A stretch of DNA of 64,000 nucleotides from Athalassotoga sp964433875 (GTDB lineage: Bacteria; Thermotogota; Thermotogae; Mesoaciditogales; Mesoaciditogaceae). The stretch spans positions 1 to 64,000 of the forward strand of contig CAYSSO010000001.1 of the NCBI GenBank assembly GCA_964433875.1, in the 5' to 3' direction. The first letter of the stretch is position 1. Each line of letters begins with the position of its first letter. The notes under the pieces are model-generated. The model ran no database searches. It saw only the letters and a program-made list of their open reading frames with translations, and was not told where the DNA came from. Shown here one piece after another: positions 8,298 through 18,337 of the stretch. The position numbers were made by a program, and so were the translations under genes.

Positions 8298-9967
8298 GCA
8301 CTCCTCACCACACGGTTAACTTCTTCGTAAGAAGTTATACCTCTCAGTATCTTTTCCACACCATCTTCGAACATCGTTCTCATGCCTTCACGTATGGCCA
8401 TTTCTCTAAGTTCGTTGTCCGATGCTCCCTGATAAATAAGTTCTCTCAATTTAGCAGTAACTATCATAACCTCATTTATCGCCGTTCTTCCCTTATAGCC
8501 TTCATTGCAATTTCTACATCCAACAGCCTGATACATGACGGGTTTAATCTCTGGATAAAATGTTTTAGCCACTTTCAATACATCATCATTTACCATTGTT
8601 TCGATCTTACAATCGTTACAAAGTTTTCTAACGAGTCTCTGCCCAACCACTCCAATAAGAGCAACTCCAAGCATATGCGGATCTATTCCAAGATTTATGA
8701 GTCTTGAAATGGCAGAAGGAGCATCATTCGTGTGAAGCGTGCTAAAGACAAGATGGCCGGTCATCGACGCCTCGACTGCCAGTTGTGCCGTATCTTTATC
8801 TCTTATTTCTCCTATCATTATTATATCAGGATCTTGACGGAGCACCGATCTTAAAAATCTCGGATATGTAAGGCCCGCTTCAATATTCACCTGACATTGA
8901 TTTACTCCTTCTATGTTGTACTCAACAGGATCTTCTATTGTGACTATATTTTTACTTACATCCTTTATTTCGTTTATGGCCGCGACAAGGGTTGTCGATT
9001 TTCCACTTCCGGTCGGACCTGTTAAAAGAATTATCCCGTAAGGATAATTTATGAGTTCTCTGAATCTCTTAAGGTTGTACTCACTGAATCCAAGATCCGA
9101 GACCTTTTGTTCCGAAGAAGAGACTTTCAATATCCTCAAGACAGCCTTTTCACCGTATATAGTGGGCATCGTCGACACACGAAAATCGTATTGTTCGTTT
9201 AGATATTTCATGAAGAATTTTCCATCCTGCGGTACACGTTTTTCGGCGATATCAAGGCCTGACATTATCTTTATCCTCGATATAACTGAGGCATGCATTG
9301 ATTTGGGATACGATGTAACCTTTCTAAGGACGCCATCGACCCTGTATCTTACATTTACACCTTGATGGGTTGGCTCTATGTGTATATCGCTCGCGTTCTG
9401 AACTATCCCATTTTCAACGAGCGTTTTTGCAAGTTTGACAGCGGGGGCTTCTTCAGATTCAATGAATTCTTCTTTTACCTCTTCTTCTTTGACGGTTTCA
9501 ACGTTTGAAATTATCTCCGATGTGTCAACTTGAGATCCAAATATGTACTGGTAAGCCGTATCGTATATATCTTTGGAAGCAACGGCTATTTTTGGATAAA
9601 GATTCGTAAGAAACCTCACTTCTCTTATTATTTGAGTATAATTCAGAACATTATCGGTGGCAAGCCATAAATTATTTCCATCTTTTCTGTACGGAATTAT
9701 CCTGTAGGTATCTATGAGGTTTTTAGGTATTAAACTTACTACCTCTGCGGGAATATTAGAAGGAAGATCCTGAATTCTCGGCAAATTGTACTGTGCCGCA
9801 AGCGCGTCTGCAATATCATTCCAGGTTACGAAATGATTTTCAACAAGCACTTCTCCAAGCATCTTACCGCTCTTTTGCGATATCTCAAGAGCCTTATCGA
9901 GCGTTTGCTGGGTTATATATCCCATAGAAACAAGTATCTCGCCTATTTTTTTGTAAGGCGTTGCCAA
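8294..9967 (-). CDS. pilB: Type IV pilus assembly ATPase PilB/GspE
   Basis: 557 residues. The N-terminal MshEN-like domain (1-140) is followed by the secretion ATPase core with Walker A GPTGSGKST at 317-325, the Asp box, Walker B (PDIIMIGEIRD) and His box. A zinc-binding tetracysteine site lies near the C-terminus (CNDC ... CRNC). It is the motor that drives pilin polymerisation at the inner membrane and the counterpart of PilT at 18.3 kb. The start is a TTG placed 7-8 bases after GGAGG. It directly follows ftsZ, an arrangement familiar from Thermotoga. Confidence 0.94.
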   Translation of the reverse strand: MATPYKKIGEILVSMGYITQQTLDKALEISQKSGKMLGEVLVENHFVTWNDIADALAAQYNLPRIQDLPSNIPAEVVSLIPKNLIDTYRIIPYRKDGNNLWLATDNVLNYTQIIREVRFLTNLYPKIAVASKDIYDTAYQYIFGSQVDTSEIISNVETVKEEEVKEEFIESEEAPAVKLAKTLVENGIVQNASDIHIEPTHQGVNVRYRVDGVLRKVTSYPKSMHASVISRIKIMSGLDIAEKRVPQDGKFFMKYLNEQYDFRVSTMPTIYGEKAVLRILKVSSSEQKVSDLGFSEYNLKRFRELINYPYGIILLTGPTGSGKSTTLVAAINEIKDVSKNIVTIEDPVEYNIEGVNQCQVNIEAGLTYPRFLRSVLRQDPDIIMIGEIRDKDTAQLAVEASMTGHLVFSTLHTNDAPSAISRLINLGIDPHMLGVALIGVVGQRLVRKLCNDCKIETMVNDDVLKVAKTFYPEIKPVMYQAVGCRNCNEGYKGRTAINEVMIVTAKLRELIYQGASDNELREMAIREGMRTMFEDGVEKILRGITSYEEVNRVVRSA

Positions 9968-9983
9968 AATAAATCCTCCACTC

Positions 9984-11033
9984 TTACCTTAAGAAATCAT
10001 CAAGGCCCGACCTGTATATTGCTGGTATATCACTATCTGTAAAGAGTAATTTGTCTGCCTCTTCAAACCCGGTTGCTATGAGAGTAACTCGCATTTCATC
10101 TTCTGGAACGGAATCGTCTATTATAAGTCCGAATTTGACATCCGCTTCTTCGCTGCATCCCTGTCTTATAACGGAGGCCGCGGCATGCATTTCTTTCATC
10201 GTTACATTCTTTGGGGCAGAAACGTTCAAGATAATTGAAGAAGCATTTTTAACTGGTTGTTCGAGAAGTTTAGAATCCATAGCCATTCTCGCAGCATCTT
10301 CTGCTCTGTTCTGGCCTTTTCCTATTCCTATTCCAAGCATGGCAGGTCCAGCATTTCTCATTACAGCCTCGACATCTGCAAAGTCGAGATTTATATATCC
10401 TCTTTTTGTTATAAGTTCGGATATTCCCTTTACTCCCTGGTGAAGGGTTTCATCAGCCTTAAGAAAGGCTTCGGGTATTGTCGTTTCCGGTGGAAGTTCT
10501 TCGAGCAATTTGTTGTTTGAAATTCTTATGAGCGTGTCAACATTTGAATGCAATTTTTTGAGGCCTTCAGTTGCTATTCTCCATCTGTTGTTTCCCTCAA
10601 AATAGAAAGGCGTTGTCACGATCGCAACCGTTAGGATCTGCATCTCCTTTGCGATCCTCGCTATCACCGGTGTGGCTCCAGTACCAGTTCCTCCACCCAT
10701 ACCACAAGTCAGAAAGAGTAGATCGGTACCATCGAGTATTTCTTGAATTGCGGGCTTGCTTTCTTCTGCGGCCTTTTCGCCAATCTCAGGATATCCTCCC
10801 GCTCCAAGCCCCCTTGTTGTTTCGGCGCCAAGTTGAATGGTAACATCGGCCTGACTCGCTTCGAGCACCTGCAAATCGGTATTAGCGGCAACAAAAACTA
10901 CATCTTTTATCCCCGCTTCTATCATTCTCGTTATAGCGTTATTTCCCGCTCCGCCCACTCCCATGACCTTTATTACCGGAACTCTTTTTATCTTTCTTTC
11001 TTTATTTGTGTCTTCTGTGATCTCAAAAGGCAT
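9984..11033 (-). CDS. ftsZ: Cell division GTPase FtsZ
   Basis: 349 residues of tubulin-fold GTPase. GVGGAGNNA near the N-terminus and the tubulin signature GGGTGTG are present, as is the T7 loop with acidic residues (NLDFADVEAVM). The C-terminal tail is short and ends DDFLR, which may be the FtsA-binding peptide. It polymerises into the Z ring at midcell. It follows ftsA with 24 bases between them, and its ATG is preceded by GGAGG. It shares a strand with tmk and dnaB upstream, a division/replication block. Confidence 0.98.
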   Translation of the reverse strand: MPFEITEDTNKERKIKRVPVIKVMGVGGAGNNAITRMIEAGIKDVVFVAANTDLQVLEASQADVTIQLGAETTRGLGAGGYPEIGEKAAEESKPAIQEILDGTDLLFLTCGMGGGTGTGATPVIARIAKEMQILTVAIVTTPFYFEGNNRWRIATEGLKKLHSNVDTLIRISNNKLLEELPPETTIPEAFLKADETLHQGVKGISELITKRGYINLDFADVEAVMRNAGPAMLGIGIGKGQNRAEDAARMAMDSKLLEQPVKNASSIILNVSAPKNVTMKEMHAAASVIRQGCSEEADVKFGLIIDDSVPEDEMRVTLIATGFEEADKLLFTDSDIPAIYRSGLDDFLR

Positions 11034-11057
11034 TTATTATACCTCCTTCAGGAGAGA

Positions 11058-12350
11058 TCATACCAATTTTTTCAAAAAATCCCATAATTTTTTAAATGTT
11101 CCGTTTTGAGTGCTTTCTCTTTCTTCTTCTGTTGACTGTTGAATATTTTGCACGCTTGCGGCAGGGGCAGAGACCTGCTGAACGGGCCTGGTTTCCAATC
11201 TTCCGTATTTGTAGGTGTATATGTATGCTCCGAATAGAGGTCCATAAGCCGGTACACCCATTACATCTTCTGCTCCCGTAACTATGACGTTATTCGATGA
11301 GATGTAATTTCCATTTCTTGCGGAAAGGTTGAGGATCGCACTCGCAACTGAAGATACACCAGGTATAGATGCTCCTCCCCCTGTAATGACTATTCCTATA
11401 GGGTTAAAGGATGGATTCGCGTTGAGAATTTCGCTCAAACTTCTTCTTGAGAGGCTTAACATTTCTTTGGTTCTTGCGTATGCCGCCATGGATATAGATC
11501 TCTTCTTAACGCTTTTTTTAGTCTTGCTAAAATCGACAACCTCAACCATATCATTTTCATTTAACTTCTCATAATCAAGATTGGAATGATAAAATAGAAC
11601 TCTCTCGGCTTCTGGATATGAAACTTTGAAGACTGTCGCTATATCTTTTATTATCTTTTCTATACCCAAAGGGATAAATTTATACCCAATCGGCATTCCA
11701 TCCATGTAAGCGCTTATCTTGAAAGTAGAATACCCAAAATCAAGGCATATTACTCCCCGATTCTTTTCGTTTTCGGTAAGCACGCCTTCCCCGGCGACAA
11801 GGCCAGGATGTAATATGTTTATGGAATCGAATACATAGCCTTGAAAGAGGTTTATCAGTTCATTTTTGTGAAGCGGGTCCATTTTGATCTTGACAATATC
11901 GGCAGCAATCTTAGAGGTGGCCATGGAAAGAGGATTTATAACCCTTCTTCCATCATCTAAGGTATAACGTACCGGTATTACGTCTATTATGTCAGGACTC
12001 TTGACAGCCTCTTTTCTTATTTCTTGAATTTGTCCAGGAGAGATCGTTTCAAGTTTTGAGAATTCTTTGTTGATTTTGGCAGATTCAAGAGAGAAAAAGT
12101 TCTCTGAGACCGTTACCACGAGATGTCCACCGAGAGATTTTTTCATCAACTGTGTTTGAAGTTCGCTTAAAGCCTCGCCAACACTTGCCTTAAGGCTCAA
12201 AGCATCGACTATCTGTCCCCCATACAGGCCATTGGATTTGACGCTCGTATAACTTAGGATTTTAAATCCATCCGCGACTCTTTCGGCAAATGCAGATTTT
12301 ATATTGTAAGAACCTATATCAACTACCGTTACTCCCCCTACTTTAGCCAT
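11058..12350 (-). CDS. ftsA: Cell division protein FtsA
   Basis: Actin-like ATPase that tethers FtsZ to the membrane, about 430 residues. The phosphate-1 motif VVDIGSYNIKSAF opens the protein, and the second phosphate loop (CLDFGYSTFKIS) and adenosine motif (ITGGGASIPGV) follow. The C-terminal FKKLWDFLKKLV is an amphipathic membrane-targeting helix. An ATG at 12371 would extend the frame by seven codons, but that stretch contains the Shine-Dalgarno GGAGGTG, so the ATG at 12350 is chosen. It is paired with ftsZ downstream. Confidence 0.96.
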   Translation of the reverse strand: MAKVGGVTVVDIGSYNIKSAFAERVADGFKILSYTSVKSNGLYGGQIVDALSLKASVGEALSELQTQLMKKSLGGHLVVTVSENFFSLESAKINKEFSKLETISPGQIQEIRKEAVKSPDIIDVIPVRYTLDDGRRVINPLSMATSKIAADIVKIKMDPLHKNELINLFQGYVFDSINILHPGLVAGEGVLTENEKNRGVICLDFGYSTFKISAYMDGMPIGYKFIPLGIEKIIKDIATVFKVSYPEAERVLFYHSNLDYEKLNENDMVEVVDFSKTKKSVKKRSISMAAYARTKEMLSLSRRSLSEILNANPSFNPIGIVITGGGASIPGVSSVASAILNLSARNGNYISSNNVIVTGAEDVMGVPAYGPLFGAYIYTYKYGRLETRPVQQVSAPAASVQNIQQSTEEERESTQNGTFKKLWDFLKKLV

Positions 12351-12409
12351 AAAATAGGGCACCTCCTTCATGGAGTTTTACAAATTATAACACTTTAACG
12401 ATAAAATTT

Positions 12410-13015
12410 TCACACTTTAAAATTCTCTTTTATTTTTTCAATTATAACACGAAATAATCGCTCTTGTTCCATTCTACCGTCTACTTTGATGAATCTTGAA
12501 GAGGTAGATATCTGATTATAGCCTTCTATAACTTTTCTTATGAATTCGATCCCTGCCGATTCAATTCTATCCTTTTTCTCCTTTTTCCTCTCTTCAAAAG
12601 TCTTCTCGTCTATTTCTATGTAAAAAGTGAGATCGGGGTATGTAATGTCGGTGGCAAATTCATTTATGAAGGTTACGATCTTTTTTCCGAGTCCTCTTCC
12701 AAATCCCTGGTAGGCAACTGAAGAATCTATGTATCTATCCAAAATGACAAATTCGCCGGCCCTTATTCTCGGCTTTATCTCCTCAGAAACAAGTTGGGCC
12801 CTTGATGCTGCAAAGAGCAAAAATTCAGTCTTTGGATCCATCGGTAAGTCTGCGTTATCAAGAAGAATTTTTCTTATTTCTTCTCCTATCTTTGTTCCTC
12901 CCGGTTCCCTAAAAACATAGCATTTTATACCTTTTCTTTCAAAATATTCCTTGAGCATCAAAATCTGGGTCGATTTTCCACATCCGTCTATTCCTTCAAA
13001 GGTTATGAGCGGCAC
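12410..13015 (-). CDS. tmk: Thymidylate kinase
   Basis: 201 residues. The P-loop FEGIDGCGKST is at residues 6-16. The DR(Y/x) motif appears as DRYIDSS and the lid region is Lys/Arg-rich (EERKKEKKDR). It phosphorylates dTMP to dTDP in DNA precursor synthesis. The start is a GTG seven bases after GGAGG. It lies 12 bases after dnaB and before ftsA, in the same co-directional block. Confidence 0.97.
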   Translation of the reverse strand: MPLITFEGIDGCGKSTQILMLKEYFERKGIKCYVFREPGGTKIGEEIRKILLDNADLPMDPKTEFLLFAASRAQLVSEEIKPRIRAGEFVILDRYIDSSVAYQGFGRGLGKKIVTFINEFATDITYPDLTFYIEIDEKTFEERKKEKKDRIESAGIEFIRKVIEGYNQISTSSRFIKVDGRMEQERLFRVIIEKIKENFKV

Positions 13016-13027
13016 ATTTCACCTCCA

Positions 13028-14398
13028 TCAATGCATTAAATCCTTTTCCGTAAAGAGCGCGTAATTGGGTAAAAAACTTATTTTTATACTTCCTATAGGC
13101 CCATTCCTTTGCTTTCCAATGATTATTTCTGCTTCTTTTGGATTGTCGGCGTCTTCTTTTTGATCTTTTTCTTCTTCTTTTTTGGCTTTGTAATAATCCT
13201 CTCTGTGAATGAAAAGCACAACATCCGCATCCTGTTCGATCGCACCAGATTCCCTCAAATCGCTAAGTCTCGGCCTTTTTTCGTCCCTTTGTTCGACGGC
13301 TCTCGAAAGTTGCGAAAGAGCCACAACGCAAACATCTAACTCTCTTGCCAAAAGTTTCATGGCTCTTGATATATCAGATATCTCCTGTTGCCTGTTGTCT
13401 CTCTTCTCTCTCGATCGGATCAACTGGAGGTAATCTATAAAGACAATATCGAGGCCGAACTCTTTTTTTATCTTTCTTGCTTTTGTTCTTATCTTCAAAA
13501 CGTCTACAAGCGGATCGTCATCTATTATTATCGGCAGATCCCTTAATCTACTTGCAGAGTTGGTCAATCTTTTCCAGTCATCCGTTGAGATAACACCGCT
13601 TCTTAAACTCTGAAGGTTTACAAATCCGTCTGCGCAGAGCATTCTCTGGGCGAGTTGATCCGCGCTCATTTCGAGGCTGAAGATCGCAACCTTTTTTTGA
13701 TAAAGAAAGGCCATATTTTTTGCCATCGTCAATGCCAGGGCCGTCTTTCCCAAGGAAGGCCTTGCGGCAATTATGACAAGATCTGATTTGTGAAATCCCG
13801 CCGTCATGGCATCGAGTGTTCTAAAACCCGTCGGAAGGCCTGAGACAAGAATTCCACTTTCGGGAGATTCCTTTTCTATCTTTAATTTTTCTATCTTTTC
13901 GAAAGTCGAATTTATGATCTCTCTTATGGGCATGTAAGTTCTCGAATTCTCTTCTTCCGCTATTTTAAAGATCATGTTCTCCGCTTCGTTGAGTATGTCT
14001 TCGGGATCCCTTTGATCGTAGGCCGCATCTATTATCTTTCCAGAGACGGATATTAACTGCCTTAGCAACGACTTTTCTTTTATTATCTTTGAATAATACT
14101 CCACATTTCCAAGAACCGGTACTGAATCGGCAAAGTGAACGATATTGACCTCTCCGCCGACAAGATCGAGTTGCTTTTTTGCGCTCAAAAGATCGGTAAC
14201 CGAAAGCACATCTATAGGTTTATTACTTTGAAATAACTCTTCCATGGCCTGAAAGATGAGTTTGGTAGGGGTAAAGTAAAAATCATCATGTTTAAGGATT
14301 TCAAAGACCTGATCTGCACTCTCGGGATTTATGAAGATGGCGCCTATCACGGCCTCCTCGGCTTCTTTGCTTTGAGGGATCAATTTCAAATTTTCCAT
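13028..14398 (-). CDS. dnaB: Replicative DNA helicase DnaB
   Basis: 456 residues. The N-terminal collar domain (1-~150) opens with the family motif 'P-x-S-x-EAEEAVIGAIF'. The RecA-like C-terminal domain has Walker A ARPSLGKTAL, Walker B VFIDYLQLI and the arginine-finger region near EQDADVVLFIHRED. It is a hexameric helicase that unwinds the replication fork. The ATG follows GAGGTGA. No intein or insertion is seen. Confidence 0.97.
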   Translation of the reverse strand: MENLKLIPQSKEAEEAVIGAIFINPESADQVFEILKHDDFYFTPTKLIFQAMEELFQSNKPIDVLSVTDLLSAKKQLDLVGGEVNIVHFADSVPVLGNVEYYSKIIKEKSLLRQLISVSGKIIDAAYDQRDPEDILNEAENMIFKIAEEENSRTYMPIREIINSTFEKIEKLKIEKESPESGILVSGLPTGFRTLDAMTAGFHKSDLVIIAARPSLGKTALALTMAKNMAFLYQKKVAIFSLEMSADQLAQRMLCADGFVNLQSLRSGVISTDDWKRLTNSASRLRDLPIIIDDDPLVDVLKIRTKARKIKKEFGLDIVFIDYLQLIRSREKRDNRQQEISDISRAMKLLARELDVCVVALSQLSRAVEQRDEKRPRLSDLRESGAIEQDADVVLFIHREDYYKAKKEEEKDQKEDADNPKEAEIIIGKQRNGPIGSIKISFLPNYALFTEKDLMH

Positions 14399-14410
14399 AA
14401 GATCACCTCA

Positions 14411-17400
14411 TTAAAATATAGAAAAATTGAAGTTGTTGGTTACCGGATCGTAAGAAATATATTTTTCCGGGAATTGAACTATGAAAAGGGTTAAAGTAAA
14501 TTGGGAAAAGTTAAATCCATTCTGGGTGTTAAAGGCAATCGTACCTTTTAGGCCAAGACACTGTGATCCAGTTGTAAAATTAATGGCCATAGACTGAACC
14601 TGATAGTTTGAAATATTTCCCTGAGCCGAAATTCCAAGATTCAAATCGGGTACATTCGCTGACAGAGTTATCGGCACGGGCCAGTTAAAGGAGATATTTG
14701 GAAAGATATTCATCGAAAATTGAGAAGAAAATCGCAAATCAGTTATAAATCCGAGATTTCCTATGTTGGCATTTATTTGATTCGCAAGAGTTAGAGGAGA
14801 ATTAGATGTGTAATTCGTTCCGTAGTTGTAAAGCGTCTGTCCCTGATAGGAAAGACCGCCATAATTCGAATTCAACGTTATCTGGGTGTTTATCGGTTTT
14901 AGAGAAGGAGAGATTATAGAACTCGTATTTAAAACATTTTGAACACCGAAAATATTGAATTTTGAAGAAGTCGTAAGTGTAATGTTTGACCATGGAGAGA
15001 TAGGATTGTTAAAATCGTAAGTTATCTGACCTTGTGCACTCAAAGGGATAATCGGAAAGGTATAATTTGCCGTCAGACCAATGTTGTTCTGAAAACTATT
15101 TGTGTCGAACGCTGAAAGGTTCTGACCCGCAACCTGCGTGTAATTGTAAAGGGCCGATAATCCCACTCCAAAAAGGTTGTAAGATGCCTTCGTATTGGTT
15201 ATCAGCGCCAATCTGTCTCCGAATTGGCTCGCATTTGAGATCGAAAAGCCACTTTTTGCTCCATAAGAAAAATTCAAACCCAGTCCATAAAAATTGTAAT
15301 TGAGGGCGTTAAAAGCGTACGATGCGTCCATAAATGTCGAATAAGAAAGAGGCTGACTTGTGCCGACTCCAAAGGCGGCAGAATAAGATCCCGTTATGGA
15401 ATTCAGGGTTAAAAATTTAAGCGGCCATGAAAAGTTCCCTGACAAAGAATGAGAGGTTGAGAAAGCATTTGCCGGGAGTGCAAAACTGCTATTTCCGCTT
15501 AAAGTGCCGGTAACATTGACAGATCCAATTTTTGTATTGATATTTTGAATCTGGTACGGAAGGGTATAACTTTGATTCGATCCGGAAACCGCCTGTATAA
15601 GTTTTGCGGACATACTCCCTCCAAGTACATTCCCAGAAAAAGATAAGGTCGAATTCTCACTCGATGTATTTCCACTTATCTGATCTTGATAACTGAAAGC
15701 GGCATTGAATAGGTTGAAAAGTGTTCCGGAAACTCCGAATTGAACTATTTGTGACGTTATAAGACCGCCTGTTTGAGTATTTGAATAAGAAAAAAGATAA
15801 GGAACGTTAACGGCCGTACCGGCAAGATCTATCCCGTATGTCGAGGGGCCATTGGTGTAAGAGTTGGCGTAAACGTCTCCATTCAAATTTTTTGTGGCCG
15901 CAAAATTGAATTTAATGGCCGTATACCATCCTTGCGAGCCCGCATAATTTATCGAAAATTCCATCGGTTGTTTTCCTCCGGCCAATGAATAATAATATTG
16001 TGGGAAATAAAAGATCGGAACTCCCAAAAGGTACATGACTACGTTATCGGCTATCAAATGATCGCCCGGGACAAGGTATATCTTTGATGCGGCAAATTCG
16101 TAATGCGGCGGACTCGCGGTACACGTTGTGATATACCCATTGTATATTGTCGTCGTACCTGTATTTGTATTGTAGTAAGCATTCGATCCGAAAAAATAAA
16201 TATTTTGAGGGGTACCAGCGGCGTTTTTTACGCTTACACTCCCTCGGAGATCGATGAGAAAGGAAGTGCTTTGATCGAGAATCACAGTCATTTGAGACGC
16301 GTATATCGTGTTTTTGCCTTGAATGTAGACCACATTCCCTGAAAAGATTGCCTTTATCGCCTGGCGCTGATCGTTAAAAAATATCTCAACGCTTGAGGCC
16401 GAGATCGTGTACTGTGAAGAGGTAAGTTTAACACCTCCGGTATATTCGACCTGAGTTGCGGAGATCAGGTTAAGTTCCCCAGCGCTTATCTTGACCGTAT
16501 CACCAAATGCATGGCCAGACACGGCTACAAAAAGCAGAAAAACAACCGCAAAAGGCATTATTCTAACGAGAATTTCTTTTATCCTAAAGATGATTTTACT
16601 GTCGAGTAAGATGAAAAAGGCAAGACCAACAATTCCAAACAATATGTCCGGCAGCCATGCCGCAAGTACAGGATCTATCAACCCGCTTTTACCCATAGCA
16701 CTTAACCACGCGCCGGAACCTTGATACAAAACGACAAGCACAAAGGTTATTATCGCACTCCATGCCTTGCTTTTTATCCCAAAAAACAAAGAGAATGGAA
16801 CGCCAAAAAATGCTATTATAAGCGCCCCCAAAGCATTCGCATATCTTGAATAAAGTTCAACTATGAAAGGCTTTGCGTCAAGTCCAAGTTTTTGAAAAAG
16901 TTTTATTCTATCGATAAGTTCGGATGAACTCATCTCTTGGGCACTTTTTTGAGACCTCAGAAATTGAACTATGTCTTGGTTTATATCCAGTTTCATGGTA
17001 CTAAAGGACATATCGAAAGTCAAAAGGTTATTTTTGAGAGTGTAAATTCTTCCATCTATCAAATACCATTTTTCATCTTTGAAATAGGCGCTTTGGGCGT
17101 AGGTTACCGTCACTTCATCACCCGAAAGATGCGTTATCATAACAGATCCAAACTGCTCGGTTTTTGGATTGAAATTGCTCACGTAAAAATAATTGTCCCC
17201 GGCCCTGAAAAAAGTATTTGTCTGTATATTCGGAAAATTCGATCTGTAAACGGATTTTTGGAGATAATTCGAAGCCTGTTCTGTAAAGGACGGTACAACG
17301 TAATTAGAAACTAAATATGTCAAAAAACTCAAAATGGCTGAAAGGATCAAAAATGGAATCACAATACGCTTTAAATTTATTCCGTGAACCTGAAAGGCCA

Positions 17401-17659
17401 TCATTTCCCTGCGGGTATAAAAGTTCGAGAGTACCCAAAAGATGGAAAGCAAAACTCCTACCGGTACCCCCATCCCCACAAATTGAGGAATATAATAGTA
17501 AAGCAGCACGAATAAATTCAATATACTGACATGGTTTTGAACTATTATGTCCGATAATTGGTACAAGACTTCCACGCTCACGAAGATTATGAAAACGATA
17601 AGGCCAGCAAAAAATGGAAAGACAAACTCTTTGGCGACGTATTTGTAAAGAGTTTTCAC
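14411..17659 (-). CDS. LptF/LptG-type permease fused to an OstA/LptD-like barrel
   Basis: 1082 residues. Residues 1-352 form a complete YjgP/YjgQ (LptF/G) permease: membrane segments at about 12-33, 48-76, 99-121, 274-295, 300-320 and 331-352, with the periplasmic jelly-roll at 130-265. Residues 357-385 then repeat a signal-peptide pattern (basic FRIKEILVR, hydrophobic core, SGHA before FGD). The rest is an OstA/LptA-like beta domain (~388-560) followed by a ~500-residue Asn/Ser/Tyr-rich beta-strand region typical of LptD barrels, ending in an aromatic residue. It thus joins the inner- and outer-membrane ends of a lipid-export bridge. The start is a GTG overlapping the PhoU-like stop (GTGA) with GGAGG upstream. 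Separate cleavage products are likely but not shown. Confidence 0.85.
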   Translation of the reverse strand: MKTLYKYVAKEFVFPFFAGLIVFIIFVSVEVLYQLSDIIVQNHVSILNLFVLLYYYIPQFVGMGVPVGVLLSIFWVLSNFYTRREMMAFQVHGINLKRIVIPFLILSAILSFLTYLVSNYVVPSFTEQASNYLQKSVYRSNFPNIQTNTFFRAGDNYFYVSNFNPKTEQFGSVMITHLSGDEVTVTYAQSAYFKDEKWYLIDGRIYTLKNNLLTFDMSFSTMKLDINQDIVQFLRSQKSAQEMSSSELIDRIKLFQKLGLDAKPFIVELYSRYANALGALIIAFFGVPFSLFFGIKSKAWSAIITFVLVVLYQGSGAWLSAMGKSGLIDPVLAAWLPDILFGIVGLAFFILLDSKIIFRIKEILVRIMPFAVVFLLFVAVSGHAFGDTVKISAGELNLISATQVEYTGGVKLTSSQYTISASSVEIFFNDQRQAIKAIFSGNVVYIQGKNTIYASQMTVILDQSTSFLIDLRGSVSVKNAAGTPQNIYFFGSNAYYNTNTGTTTIYNGYITTCTASPPHYEFAASKIYLVPGDHLIADNVVMYLLGVPIFYFPQYYYSLAGGKQPMEFSINYAGSQGWYTAIKFNFAATKNLNGDVYANSYTNGPSTYGIDLAGTAVNVPYLFSYSNTQTGGLITSQIVQFGVSGTLFNLFNAAFSYQDQISGNTSSENSTLSFSGNVLGGSMSAKLIQAVSGSNQSYTLPYQIQNINTKIGSVNVTGTLSGNSSFALPANAFSTSHSLSGNFSWPLKFLTLNSITGSYSAAFGVGTSQPLSYSTFMDASYAFNALNYNFYGLGLNFSYGAKSGFSISNASQFGDRLALITNTKASYNLFGVGLSALYNYTQVAGQNLSAFDTNSFQNNIGLTANYTFPIIPLSAQGQITYDFNNPISPWSNITLTTSSKFNIFGVQNVLNTSSIISPSLKPINTQITLNSNYGGLSYQGQTLYNYGTNYTSNSPLTLANQINANIGNLGFITDLRFSSQFSMNIFPNISFNWPVPITLSANVPDLNLGISAQGNISNYQVQSMAINFTTGSQCLGLKGTIAFNTQNGFNFSQFTLTLFIVQFPEKYISYDPVTNNFNFSIF

Positions 17660-18282
17660 AAATTACCTCCCGTCGAATAGAGGAAGGCGATCTTAAGAGA
17701 TAGATCTGCTATTTCCTCTATACGTTGTGAAATCATCATCAGTCTTAAAGCCCTCGAAACATTTTTTGGCGATTCCATCATGTAAAGTTTTAATTCGTCT
17801 TCCACTATTTCAGAAATTTTATCAACCTCATTTTCGCTTTTAATCATTTCTTCTAACACTTTATAATTGCCATTCGAATATGTCAACATACTTTTTCTTA
17901 ACAATTCTTCTGTTATCTTCGCCATCTTCGGCAAATCAACGAGCGGTTTGAGCACAGGCTCTTTTATGAGTTCTATCGTCTGAAGGGAAATTTTTCTCGC
18001 ATTATCCCCTATCATCTCAAGAAAGTTGGCTATCAATATGCCATTTCTTATTTCGACCAAAGAGCGACCTATCGGAGCATACTCTCCAATTATGAGAGTA
18101 CCCTTTTCAACTATCGTGTCTCTCATATTGTCTGCAAGTTTATCGTCTTCGATGACCTTTTTTGCGATATCGAGATCTCTGTTTATAAGAGCATAAACGG
18201 ACTTATCCAAAAGATCCGTGACAAGGATGCCCATCTTCATCAAAGACTCTTTATACTCTTCCACGACGCTTAAAGGTATCAC
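17656..18282 (-). CDS. PhoU-like helical protein
   Basis: 208 residues, all-helical, with two PhoU-type three-helix repeats. Acidic metal-binding-like patterns (VEIRNGILIANFLEMIGDNA and SQRIEEIADLSL) resemble the E/DxxxD motifs of PhoU. A true PhoU is encoded at 55 kb beside phoB-phoR, so this one may be a paralogue with another partner, as in Na/Pi cotransporter-associated PhoU proteins. The start is GTG at 18282. It opens the 18-kb minus-strand train and has an extended -10 promoter upstream (18300). Confidence 0.75.
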   Translation of the reverse strand: MIPLSVVEEYKESLMKMGILVTDLLDKSVYALINRDLDIAKKVIEDDKLADNMRDTIVEKGTLIIGEYAPIGRSLVEIRNGILIANFLEMIGDNARKISLQTIELIKEPVLKPLVDLPKMAKITEELLRKSMLTYSNGNYKVLEEMIKSENEVDKISEIVEDELKLYMMESPKNVSRALRLMMISQRIEEIADLSLKIAFLYSTGGNL

Positions 18283-18299
18283 ATGACCACCCTTGGTGT

Positions 18300-18308
18300 A
18301 TTATATCA
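18300..18308 (-). promoter_or_regulatory. Extended -10 promoter of the PhoU-like/lptFG-D/dnaB/ftsAZ train
   Basis: On the minus strand TGATATAAT (TG-N-TATAAT) ends about 18 bases before the GTG start. This is the extended -10 form seen repeatedly in the window. No convincing -35 box is visible. Confidence 0.55.
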
Positions 18309-18337
18309 TTAGAAGATTAATTTTTGGAGGTTAAAAG

